Assembly (NCBI GenBank): GCA_025964535.1
Contig: JAOPYX010000003.1
Coordinates: 1 to 41,722, forward strand
Direction of reading: 5' to 3'
From: Actinomycetes bacterium
GTDB lineage: Bacteria; Actinomycetota; Thermoleophilia; Gaiellales; Gaiellaceae
Length of the DNA stretch: 41,722 nucleotides
This document shows, one piece after another, positions 27,768 to 35,493 of this stretch (position 1 is the first letter of the stretch; every line of letters begins with the position of its first letter). The position numbers and the translations under genes are program-made. Below the pieces are notes generated by a model. That model worked only from the letters and a program-made list of their open reading frames with translations, did not search any database and was not told the DNA's origin.

Positions 27768-28836
27768 GGCACCGCTGAGCCTGGTGAGGCCGGGACGATC
27801 GCGCGAGCGATCGTCCCGGCCGTTCGTCCGTTTTCTGCTCAGACGGCTCGTCGCGCTCGTGCTGCTCGGCGTCGGCATCACCTTCGTCGCGTTCTGTCTC
27901 ACGAACATCGTTCCGGGCGATCCCGCCGCGGCGAACCTCGGTCAGCGGGCGATCGAGGATCCGGCCGCCGTCGCCGCGTTCCGTCATCACTACGGGCTCG
28001 ACAAGCCGCTCCCGGAGCAGTACGGCATCTATCTCTGGCACATCGTGCACGGTGACCTCGGCCAGTCCGAGCAGAACCACGATGCGGTGACGCACGACCT
28101 CGGACAGTTCATCCCGGCGACGGCCGAGCTCGCGCTGCTCTCGATCTTCGTCGCAGTGGTCGTCGGCGTCGGCCTGGGCGTCATCGCCGCCGTGCGTCGC
28201 AACAAGCTGACCGACCACGTTCTCCGTGTCGTCTCGCTCGGCGGCGTCTCGATGCCGACCTTCTGGATCGCCCTGGTCGGCCTCTATGTCTTCTTCTTCC
28301 GCCTGAACTGGCTGCCTGGAACGGGGCGGCTCGACCCCGTCGTCTCGCCGCCGCCACACCTCACCGGTCTCTTCACCGTGGACGCGCTCGCGGCCGGACA
28401 GTGGTCGACGTTCTGGAACGCGTTCCAGCACCTCGTGCTGCCTTCGCTGGTGCTCGCCGCGTCCAACATCGGTCTGCTGACGCGCTACACCCGCTCCGCC
28501 GTGCTCGAGGTGATCTCGAACGACTACGTCCGCTCGGCGCGCGCGAAGGGGATGCCCGGGCACACGGTCATCCTCCGCCACGTTCTGCGCGCCGCCCTGC
28601 CCACGGTGATCACGGTGATCGGACTCGCCTTCGCCAACGTGATGACGGGTGCCGTGCTCGTCGAGAACATCTTCTCCTGGCCGGGCATCGGCCAGTACGC
28701 GTACCGCTCGGCGACGACACTCGACTTGCCGGCGATCATGGGCGTAAGCCTCTTCGTCGCTGTCGTCTACATCACCGTCAACTTCATCGTCGACGTGCTC
28801 TACGGCGTCATCGACCCGAGGATCCGGCTCGCATGA
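27757..28836 (+). CDS. ABC transporter permease, DppB type (start uncertain)
   Basis: FLLRRLVALVLLGVGITFVAFCLTNIVPGDPAA; EAA-loop region DYVRSARAKGMPGHTVILRHVLRAALP; starts possible at GTG 27757 or GTG 27784. Confidence 0.92.
   Translation: MRIKAPLSLVRPGRSRERSSRPFVRFLLRRLVALVLLGVGITFVAFCLTNIVPGDPAAANLGQRAIEDPAAVAAFRHHYGLDKPLPEQYGIYLWHIVHGDLGQSEQNHDAVTHDLGQFIPATAELALLSIFVAVVVGVGLGVIAAVRRNKLTDHVLRVVSLGGVSMPTFWIALVGLYVFFFRLNWLPGTGRLDPVVSPPPHLTGLFTVDALAAGQWSTFWNAFQHLVLPSLVLAASNIGLLTRYTRSAVLEVISNDYVRSARAKGMPGHTVILRHVLRAALPTVITVIGLAFANVMTGAVLVENIFSWPGIGQYAYRSATTLDLPAIMGVSLFVAVVYITVNFIVDVLYGVIDPRIRLA
27788..27821. promoter_or_regulatory. Strong hairpin, 15-bp perfect stem with GCGA loop
   Basis: GGCCGGGACGATCGC-GCGA-GCGATCGTCCCGGCC just after the SBP stop codon, followed by a modestly T-rich stretch. 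Confidence 0.85.
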
Positions 28837-29729
28837 GTGCACAGGCTCCTGCGCCGCCGATCCGGCTTCGCGTCTGGCAGCGCCGTCGCCCGGTCGTCGG
28901 CAAGGCATGGCGGCACCCGCTCGCGATTGTCGGCCTCGTGCTCGCCGGCGCCTGGATCGTCATCGCGATCTTCGCGCCGCTGATCGCGCCGCACGATCCG
29001 CTCGCGCAGACCGCATCGTCCTTCGCGCACCCCGGCTGGCACCACCTGTTCGGAACCGACGAGCTCGGGCGAGACGTCCTCAGCCGCGTGCTCTTCGGCG
29101 CGCGGCTCTCGATCCCGCTCGCGCTGCTGCTCGTCTCGCTGGCGCTCTTGATCGGCGGGACGCTCGGCGCGGTCGCGGGCTACTTCGGCGGGATCCTCGA
29201 CACGGTCGTCATGCGCGCGTCGGACCTCGTGTTCGCGTTCCCGGCGATCATCCTCGCCATGGTCGTCACGGCGGCGCTCGGGCCGAGCGTCCGGAACGCC
29301 GTGCTCGCACTCGTGATCGTCAGCTGGCCGTCATATGCGCGCGTCGTGCGCGGGCTCGTGCTCTCGACCGGCGACTCGGAGTACGTCGCGTCTGCGCGCC
29401 TCCTCGGCTCGTCCGCGCGTCGCGCGCTGTTGCGCGAGGTGCTGCCGAACGTGCTGGGACCGGTGCTCGTGCTCGCGACGCTCGACCTCGGGAACGCCGT
29501 CCTATTGCTCTCCGGGCTCTCGTTCCTCGGGCTCGGCGCACAGCCGCCGACGCCGGAGTGGGGCGCCGGCGTCGCTGAGGGCACGCAGTATTTCCAGTAC
29601 TGGTGGATCGGGACGTTCCCGGGCATCGCGATCTTCACGGTCGTGCTCGCGTTCAACTTCCTGGGCGACTCGCTGCGCGACGCGCTCGACCCGCAGTCGT
29701 CGTGGTCGCACGGAGGTGACGCCGAGTGA
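28833..29729 (+). CDS. ABC transporter permease, DppC type
   Basis: HHLFGTDELGRDVLSRVLFGARLSIPLALL; SEYVASARLLGSSARRALLREVLPN; ATGA overlap. Confidence 0.93.
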   Translation: MSAQAPAPPIRLRVWQRRRPVVGKAWRHPLAIVGLVLAGAWIVIAIFAPLIAPHDPLAQTASSFAHPGWHHLFGTDELGRDVLSRVLFGARLSIPLALLLVSLALLIGGTLGAVAGYFGGILDTVVMRASDLVFAFPAIILAMVVTAALGPSVRNAVLALVIVSWPSYARVVRGLVLSTGDSEYVASARLLGSSARRALLREVLPNVLGPVLVLATLDLGNAVLLLSGLSFLGLGAQPPTPEWGAGVAEGTQYFQYWWIGTFPGIAIFTVVLAFNFLGDSLRDALDPQSSWSHGGDAE

Positions 29730-30697
29730 CGTTGCTCCGGGTGGAGGATCTGCGCGTGCGGCTGCCGACGTCGAGCGGTCCGGTGACCATCGTCGACGGC
29801 GTCGACTATCAGGTGGAGCAGGGCCAGGTCTTCGGCGTCGCCGGCGAGAGCGGGAGCGGCAAGACGATCTCCGTGCTCGCGCTGATGCAGCTCCTCCCGC
29901 AGGGTGCCCAGGTCGACGGGCGGGCGCTCTACGACGGCCGCGACCTGCTCTCGCTCGGCCCGCGGGCTCTCCAGCAGATGCGCGGCCGTGACATCGCGAT
30001 GGTCTTCCAGGACCCGCTCACGTCGCTCCACCCGATGCTCTCGATCGGCAAGCAGCTGACCGAGCACGTCCGCGTGCACGAAGACGCGTCGCGGGACGTG
30101 GCGAAGCGCCGTGCCATCGAGCTCCTGGAAGAGGTGCGCATCCCCGATCCCGAGCAGGCGTTCCATTCGTTCCCGCATCAGTTCTCCGGCGGCATGCGCC
30201 AGCGCGTCGCGATCGCGATCGCGCTCGCGTGCCGGCCGAAGGTCTTGATCGCCGACGAGCCGACGACGGCGCTCGACGTCACGGTGCAGGCCGGGATCCT
30301 GCGCCTGCTCGATCGGCTGCGACGCGAGAACGGTCTCGCCGTGATCCTGATCACGCACGACCTCGGCGTCATGTCGTCGATCGCGGATCACGTCTCGATC
30401 TTCTACGCCGGACGCATCGTCGAGTCCGGGCCGACGCGGGAACTGCTGACGAAGCCGCGGCACCCGTACACGCGCGCGCTCATCGACGCGCTGCCGCATC
30501 CCGAGGCGGAGGAAGGCTCCGAGCTCGTTGCGATCGGCGGCTCTCCGCCGACGCCGCGCGCCCGCCCGGACGGCTGCGCGTTCCATCCACGCTGTGCCTA
30601 CGCGCGCGAGAGCTGCGAGCTCTCGGTGCCGAGCCTGGTGCCCGTCAGCGACAGCCGGTTGCTCGCGTGTCCCATCGATCCGCTCGGACCGCGATGA
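29726..30697 (+). CDS. Oligopeptide-type ABC transporter ATPase, DppD type
   Basis: GESGSGKTISVLALMQLLP, FSGGMRQRVAIAIALACRPKVLIADEPTTALDVT, C-terminal oligo_HPY-like Cys motif CAFHPRCAYARESC. Confidence 0.94.
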   Translation: MTLLRVEDLRVRLPTSSGPVTIVDGVDYQVEQGQVFGVAGESGSGKTISVLALMQLLPQGAQVDGRALYDGRDLLSLGPRALQQMRGRDIAMVFQDPLTSLHPMLSIGKQLTEHVRVHEDASRDVAKRRAIELLEEVRIPDPEQAFHSFPHQFSGGMRQRVAIAIALACRPKVLIADEPTTALDVTVQAGILRLLDRLRRENGLAVILITHDLGVMSSIADHVSIFYAGRIVESGPTRELLTKPRHPYTRALIDALPHPEAEEGSELVAIGGSPPTPRARPDGCAFHPRCAYARESCELSVPSLVPVSDSRLLACPIDPLGPR

Positions 30698-31674
30698 GCG
30701 TCCTCGAAGTACGCGATCTCGAGGTCGTCTATCGGCCGCACGGCCGCGAGCCGGTTCGGGCGGTGGCCGGCGCGAGCGTCTCGGTCGACCGCGGGCAGAT
30801 CGTCGGGCTCGTCGGCGAGTCGGGGTGCGGCAAGAGCTCGCTCGCACGCGCCGCCGTCGGCCTCGTGAAGCCGGAGGCGGGCGAGGTGCTGCTCGACGGG
30901 AAGCCCTTGCCGCATCTCCGCCGCAAGGCGCGGACGCGCTTCGAGGCGCAGGTGCAGATGGTCTTCCAGAACCCGTTCGCCTCGCTCAACCCGCGCAGGA
31001 CCGTCGGCTCGCAGGTCGCCGACGGGCTCGCGTTCAGCGGCGTGCCGTCGCAGGAGCGCCGCGGGCGGGTCGCCGCGCTGCTCGACGAGGTCGGGATCGC
31101 GGCCGCCGGGATGGGTCGCTACCCCCACCAGTTCAGCGGCGGGCAGCGCCAGCGGATCGCGATCGCCCGCGCGCTCGCTGCAGACCCCGCTGTGATCGTG
31201 CTCGACGAGCCACTGTCGTCGCTCGACGCCTCCGCCCAGGCACAGGCGGCCAACTTGCTCGTGCGTCTCGCACGGGAGCGCGGGCTCGGACTCTTGCTGA
31301 TCTCGCACGACCTCGGGATCGTCCATCACGTGGCCGACGTCGTCAGCGTCATGTACCTCGGCGTCGTCGTCGAGTCGGCGCCGACCCGCGAGCTCTGGCG
31401 CGCGCCGCAACATCCGTACACCGAGGCGTTGATCGGGGCCATCCCGCGCGCCGACGGCTCGGGCCTGCTCCCCGAGGCGTTGCCGGGCGAGGTTCCCGAT
31501 CCCGCGCATCCGCCGAGCGGCTGCCGCTTCCATCCCCGGTGCGCGCACGTCTTCGACCGCTGTTCCGGCGAGGTGCCGCCGCTGTACGACGTCGGCGCCA
31601 ATCGTCAGGCGGCGTGCTTCCTGCGCGACAGCGGCGCCACTCATGCAACCCCCATAGCGAAGGAGCTCACGTGA
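30694..31674 (+). CDS. Oligopeptide-type ABC transporter ATPase, DppF type
   Basis: GESGCGKSSLARAAVGL, FSGGQRQRIAIARALAADPAVIVLDEPLSSLDAS, SGCRFHPRCAHVFDRC. Confidence 0.94.
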   Translation: MSVLEVRDLEVVYRPHGREPVRAVAGASVSVDRGQIVGLVGESGCGKSSLARAAVGLVKPEAGEVLLDGKPLPHLRRKARTRFEAQVQMVFQNPFASLNPRRTVGSQVADGLAFSGVPSQERRGRVAALLDEVGIAAAGMGRYPHQFSGGQRQRIAIARALAADPAVIVLDEPLSSLDASAQAQAANLLVRLARERGLGLLLISHDLGIVHHVADVVSVMYLGVVVESAPTRELWRAPQHPYTEALIGAIPRADGSGLLPEALPGEVPDPAHPPSGCRFHPRCAHVFDRCSGEVPPLYDVGANRQAACFLRDSGATHATPIAKELT

Positions 31675-32810
31675 TCCCAGAGACCGAGTACGCCGAGCGG
31701 CGCGAGAAGCTGGCCGAGCGCATGCAGGAGCAGGGCATCGACGCGCTGTTCCTTCCGCCCTCGTCGGACCTCGAGTATCTGACGGGTCTCGAACGCGACC
31801 TGCCGAGCTTCGGCCAGAGCTCCTACGCGCACGGCTGGGTGACCGGCGTCTTCTTCGCGCCCGGCCGCGAGCCGCTCTACGTGCTGCCGCGGATGTTCGT
31901 CGCCTTCCACCTCTGGGGCAACGAGCCCGCCAACCTGATCACGGTGAACGAGGCCGACGACGGGCGCGCGCTGTTCGGGAAAGCGACCGCGTCGCTCGGC
32001 AAGGTCGGACGGCTCGGCATCGGGGCACGCACGTGGGGCGAGTCCGTGCTGGAGCTGCAGCAGGCGCTGCCGGGCGCAGAGGTCGTCACCGCTACGCCGC
32101 TCGTGAACGAGCTGCGGCGGGTGAAGTCGGCGAACGAGCTCGCATTGATGACGACCGCGTGCGGGATCGTCGACGAGGCGATGGCCGCAACGGCCGAGAA
32201 GGTGCGGCCGGGCGTGACCATGGCAGACCTCGCGGAGGAGGTCGAGCACCAGATGCGCATCCGCGGGTCGCGGACGCCCTCGTTCCCGACGCACATCTTC
32301 TCGTACGGCTACGAGCGCTCGCACGACTCGCAGGCGGCGAGCGGGCTCGAGCCGATCGCAGAGGGCGAGGCCGTGATGTTCGACTTCGGCGCCGTCCACG
32401 CCGGGTACTGCTCCGACTTCGGCCGCACGATCGTCTGCGGTGAGCCGCACCCCGAGTACGCGCACGCGTACGAGGTGATGCTGGCCGCGCAGGAGGCGGG
32501 CCGCGCGGCGGCAGTGCCGGGCGCCCTCGCGTGCGAGGTGAACGCAGCGTGCCGTGCGCCGATCGAGGAGGCGGGATTCGGTGAGTTCTTCCGCCACCGC
32601 ATGGGTCACGGCATCGGTCTCGACGTCCACGAGCAGCCGTTCATCTCCGTCGAGGACCGGACGCCGCTCGAGGCGGGCATGACGTTCACCGACGAGCCTT
32701 CGATCCTCTGGGACGGGCACTTCGCCGTGCGGATCGAGGACGTCGTCGTCTGCGCCGAAGGTGGCGGGCACATGCTGAACGAGCTCTCGGGCGAGCTGGT
32801 CGGGACGTAG
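31671..32810 (+). CDS. M24-family metallopeptidase (Xaa-Pro aminopeptidase/prolidase/creatinase-like)
   Basis: MFDFGAVHAGYCSDFGRT, HRMGHGIGLDVHEQPF, FTDEPSIL, VRIEDVVV supply the D-D-H-E-E metal ligands; creatinase-type N-domain. Confidence 0.92.
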   Translation: MIPETEYAERREKLAERMQEQGIDALFLPPSSDLEYLTGLERDLPSFGQSSYAHGWVTGVFFAPGREPLYVLPRMFVAFHLWGNEPANLITVNEADDGRALFGKATASLGKVGRLGIGARTWGESVLELQQALPGAEVVTATPLVNELRRVKSANELALMTTACGIVDEAMAATAEKVRPGVTMADLAEEVEHQMRIRGSRTPSFPTHIFSYGYERSHDSQAASGLEPIAEGEAVMFDFGAVHAGYCSDFGRTIVCGEPHPEYAHAYEVMLAAQEAGRAAAVPGALACEVNAACRAPIEEAGFGEFFRHRMGHGIGLDVHEQPFISVEDRTPLEAGMTFTDEPSILWDGHFAVRIEDVVVCAEGGGHMLNELSGELVGT

Positions 32811-32830
32811 GAGGCGTCGTACACTCGGGC

Positions 32831-33160
32831 GTGACCGCGTTCTGGATCTGCGCCGGAGTAACAGAAGCAAGCGCACTCGTCAGCCTCGGGTTCTCGGTCG
32901 CCGCGGTGGTCGCTGCTCACGACCAGGCCCGAGCCAATGCGATGTATGCCTCGTCGCGCAGTGTGGCCCTGGCTGTCGTGAGTCTCGTGCCTCTATTCAG
33001 TCAGACACGATCGTCGCTTCTCACCATCGCTCTCGCCATGGTGATCGTTCAGGCGCTCGATGCGGTGGTTGGGGCGACCATTCACGATCGGATGAAGACG
33101 TTCGGGCCTGCGTCACTTGGAATGCTCAACCTGGCGGTGCTCGTGTGGTTCCTCGTTTGA
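32831..33160 (+). CDS. Small multi-TM membrane protein (109 aa)
   Basis: Three or four hydrophobic segments; GTG start. Confidence 0.5.
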   Translation: MTAFWICAGVTEASALVSLGFSVAAVVAAHDQARANAMYASSRSVALAVVSLVPLFSQTRSSLLTIALAMVIVQALDAVVGATIHDRMKTFGPASLGMLNLAVLVWFLV

Positions 33161-33175
33161 GCCCGCCTTGCCAAG

Positions 33176-33203
33176 CGGTGGAGGGGCCGAGGCCCCTCCA
33201 CCG
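33176..33203. terminator. Hairpin between convergent genes (candidate bidirectional terminator)
   Basis: CGGTGGAGGGGC-CGAG-GCCCCTCCACCG, 12-bp perfect stem; no U-tract. Confidence 0.6.
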
Positions 33204-33226
33204 GTGCAGACTCTCGCCGGGCGTAT

Positions 33227-35320
33227 CTACCAGGCGGAGGGTGGCGGCGGCGTAACGAGCGGCGGCCGGTCGTCGCACGTGATCGTGTTCGGCAGCTCCC
33301 ACGCTGCGAGCCACGGGCCAGTCGTTCCGCCGCCGTCGTTGCCGCCGAGGTCGGTCACGGAGAACTCCGAGCCCGACGGCGTGAAGTGGAACGAGCCGCA
33401 GTTGTTGATCCCGACCGCACCGACATGGCGGGCGTCGACGTCTTGGAACGATGCCCCGCCGGCGACGCGTGCGCTCAGCACCGAGGTCCCCGTCCCGTCG
33501 ACGTGGATGTGTGCGAAGTGCACGTTCGAGATCGAGTAGAGGTCCTTCACGGGCCAGTCCGACACGAGCATGATCGCGTTGTAGGTGCTCTGGAGGAAGT
33601 TGTCGCCCGTCACCTGAATGTCTGCCGTGAGCGAGCCTTCGAGCGCATAGAGCCAGATCGCGCCGAGGCCGATCTTCCAGTTGAGCTCGAACGTGCCGGC
33701 CCGCACGGTCGTGTTGTCGGCGAACGCGAGGGTCCCGGCGAACGGGGTCGATCCGAAGCGCGAGCCGGCGTGGAGGCCACTACCCTCGCGCACCGGGTCG
33801 GCTACGACGTTGCTCGAGACCGTGTTGTTTCGACCGCCGTAGACGGCGATCCCGTTGGCGAGCACCGGGCTCTGGATCGTGTTGTGGTCGAAGGTGTTGT
33901 TCGCGTCCACGATCCCCGGGCTCCCGCCGACCGCTTCCGACCACATCGCCATCGCGTCGTCGCCCGTGTTGCGGAACAGGGAGTTCTCGACCCTCGAGCT
34001 CGTCACGCCCTGGTGGAAGTTCACGCCGTCCGCGATCTGGTCTGTGACCACGGTGTTCGCGATCGTCACGTTGTTCATCGGCCCGTCGAGCCAGATGCCG
34101 ACCTTCGTGTGGTGGACGTAGAGCGCGTCGATGGTCGAGTTGCTGAGTGCGCCGCCGATGCCGTTCACCTGGTCGGTGTCGATGCGCTCGCGGACGTCAC
34201 CCTCGATCGCGAAGTCCGAGAGGTGCACGTCGCTGCTCCCCCCGTCGGCCGCGTACTTCCCGTAGAAGCCGACCCCCGTGTGGACAGAGCCGTCCGGCGC
34301 GGGCGCGTCGAGCGTGACCTGATGGCCTTTGACGATCGACCACCAGCTGCCGGCACCCTGGATCGTCACGTGGTCGACGACGATGTGCCTGTTGACCTGG
34401 AACGTGCCGGCGGGGATGAACACGGTCTTGTGCGACAGCTTCGCCGCGAGGATCGCCAGGTCGAACGCACGGGCAGAATCGCGACTGCCCGTGGGATCGG
34501 CGCCGAACTTGGTAACGGAGAGGGAGCCCTCCGGCTGCGCTGCCGGCCCGTCGACCTGCTGGAAGTCGGCGAGATCGATGATGGCCCACGCCGCGTTCGT
34601 GTCGGCCGGCACCGCCAGACGCACGACGTCTCCCGCTCTATAGGTCGTGCCGAGCAGCACGCGCTGCTCGTCGTAGAAGTGCGTCGGCCGGAACGGCGTC
34701 GTCACCGTCGGCGTGGGGGTCGTCGCGGCAGGAACGCACGAGCACTCGGTGATCCACCAATCCGGGTGCAGGAGGCCCACCCTCGGATCGTTCGTGAACG
34801 GATACTGGCTGTAGAGGTACGAGTACTTCGAGGTCAGCGTGATCGTCTGCGGATGCGTGTTGTTGTTTCCCTCCCCGTCGCCGTGGTTGTCGACGGCCAC
34901 GGTGAGCGGCGCGTCGATTCCCCCGCCGGACGGCGCGTCCGGGAGCGAGTAGCGGATCGTCACCGCGTTCGCCGGCCGCGTGAGCGTGAACGCGACGTAC
35001 TGCCCCGCCGTGAGCTTGACGGCCTGCCGGCCCGACGCTTCGCCGGAGAGGGTGTAGGCCGACGTGTCGAACGGGAGGATCGAGCCGTTCGTCGCGGCGT
35101 TCTCGGCCTCCTGCTCGGCGATCCCGAGGCGGGCGCCGCGGCCGGCGACGAGCGACGGGTCGATCGCCGCGACGGTCTCGTGCGCGGCCGCTCTCGTGGT
35201 GCGGGGGCCGGCGGCGCCCGAGGAGGCCGCTGCGAGCGCGACGACCGCGACTGCCGCGACCGCGAAGCTGCGCCGGCGGTACGGGGCGGTGCCGTTCCTG
35301 CCAGGTCCCAGATGAGCCAT
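33227..35320 (-). CDS. Secreted right-handed beta-helix glycoside hydrolase, GH87-like (alpha-1,3-glucanase/mycodextranase)
   Basis: Signal peptide, CBM6/35-like N-domain, then [78 protein letters not shown]. Confidence 0.65.
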   Translation of the reverse strand: MAHLGPGRNGTAPYRRRSFAVAAVAVVALAAASSGAAGPRTTRAAAHETVAAIDPSLVAGRGARLGIAEQEAENAATNGSILPFDTSAYTLSGEASGRQAVKLTAGQYVAFTLTRPANAVTIRYSLPDAPSGGGIDAPLTVAVDNHGDGEGNNNTHPQTITLTSKYSYLYSQYPFTNDPRVGLLHPDWWITECSCVPAATTPTPTVTTPFRPTHFYDEQRVLLGTTYRAGDVVRLAVPADTNAAWAIIDLADFQQVDGPAAQPEGSLSVTKFGADPTGSRDSARAFDLAILAAKLSHKTVFIPAGTFQVNRHIVVDHVTIQGAGSWWSIVKGHQVTLDAPAPDGSVHTGVGFYGKYAADGGSSDVHLSDFAIEGDVRERIDTDQVNGIGGALSNSTIDALYVHHTKVGIWLDGPMNNVTIANTVVTDQIADGVNFHQGVTSSRVENSLFRNTGDDAMAMWSEAVGGSPGIVDANNTFDHNTIQSPVLANGIAVYGGRNNTVSSNVVADPVREGSGLHAGSRFGSTPFAGTLAFADNTTVRAGTFELNWKIGLGAIWLYALEGSLTADIQVTGDNFLQSTYNAIMLVSDWPVKDLYSISNVHFAHIHVDGTGTSVLSARVAGGASFQDVDARHVGAVGINNCGSFHFTPSGSEFSVTDLGGNDGGGTTGPWLAAWELPNTITCDDRPPLVTPPPPSAW

Positions 35321-35381
35321 CAGAGGTTCCTTTCGAACAGGAGGACGCGGACTTTCGTTTTTCTAATCGAATATTGCGACT

Positions 35382-35411
35382 TTCATACAACTTCTTGCAA
35401 TCCGCTGTCAA
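35382..35411 (-). promoter_or_regulatory. Candidate promoter for the minus-strand GH87-like gene
   Basis: Reverse strand TTGACA, 18 bp, TATGAA in an AT-rich patch. Confidence 0.4.
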
Positions 35412-35412
35412 G
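35394..35412. promoter_or_regulatory. Imperfect palindrome CTTGCAATCCGCTGTCAAG overlapping the -35 box
   Basis: Half-sites CTTGCAA and (reverse) CTTGACA, 5/7 matched. Confidence 0.25.
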
Positions 35413-35493
35413 TATGTAACCGTACCCGCGCCTTGCGGCAGGCAGAGGAGCCGGCGACGAAGCCGGCACGTCCTTCAGGAAAGAGGTCGTTGC

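Noticed and set aside
24918-27908. 996-aa minus-strand ORF opposite the oxidase and SBP
   Set aside because: Shadow ORF; both sense genes have strong family motifs and the antisense protein has none
33386-35419. 677-aa plus-strand ORF opposite the GH87-like gene
   Set aside because: Antisense ORF, Arg/Val/Asp-rich with no recognisable domain
35374-35493. N-terminal extension of the large GH87-like ORF (MRLSYNFLQS...)
   Set aside because: Lies in the AT-rich promoter region; the signal peptide begins after ATG 35494, which has a GGAAAGAGG RBS
35400-35493. Possible c-di-GMP or c-di-AMP riboswitch before the secreted hydrolase
   Set aside because: I could not match the conserved core of GEMM or ydaO aptamers; only a simple GCCGGC hairpin is visible
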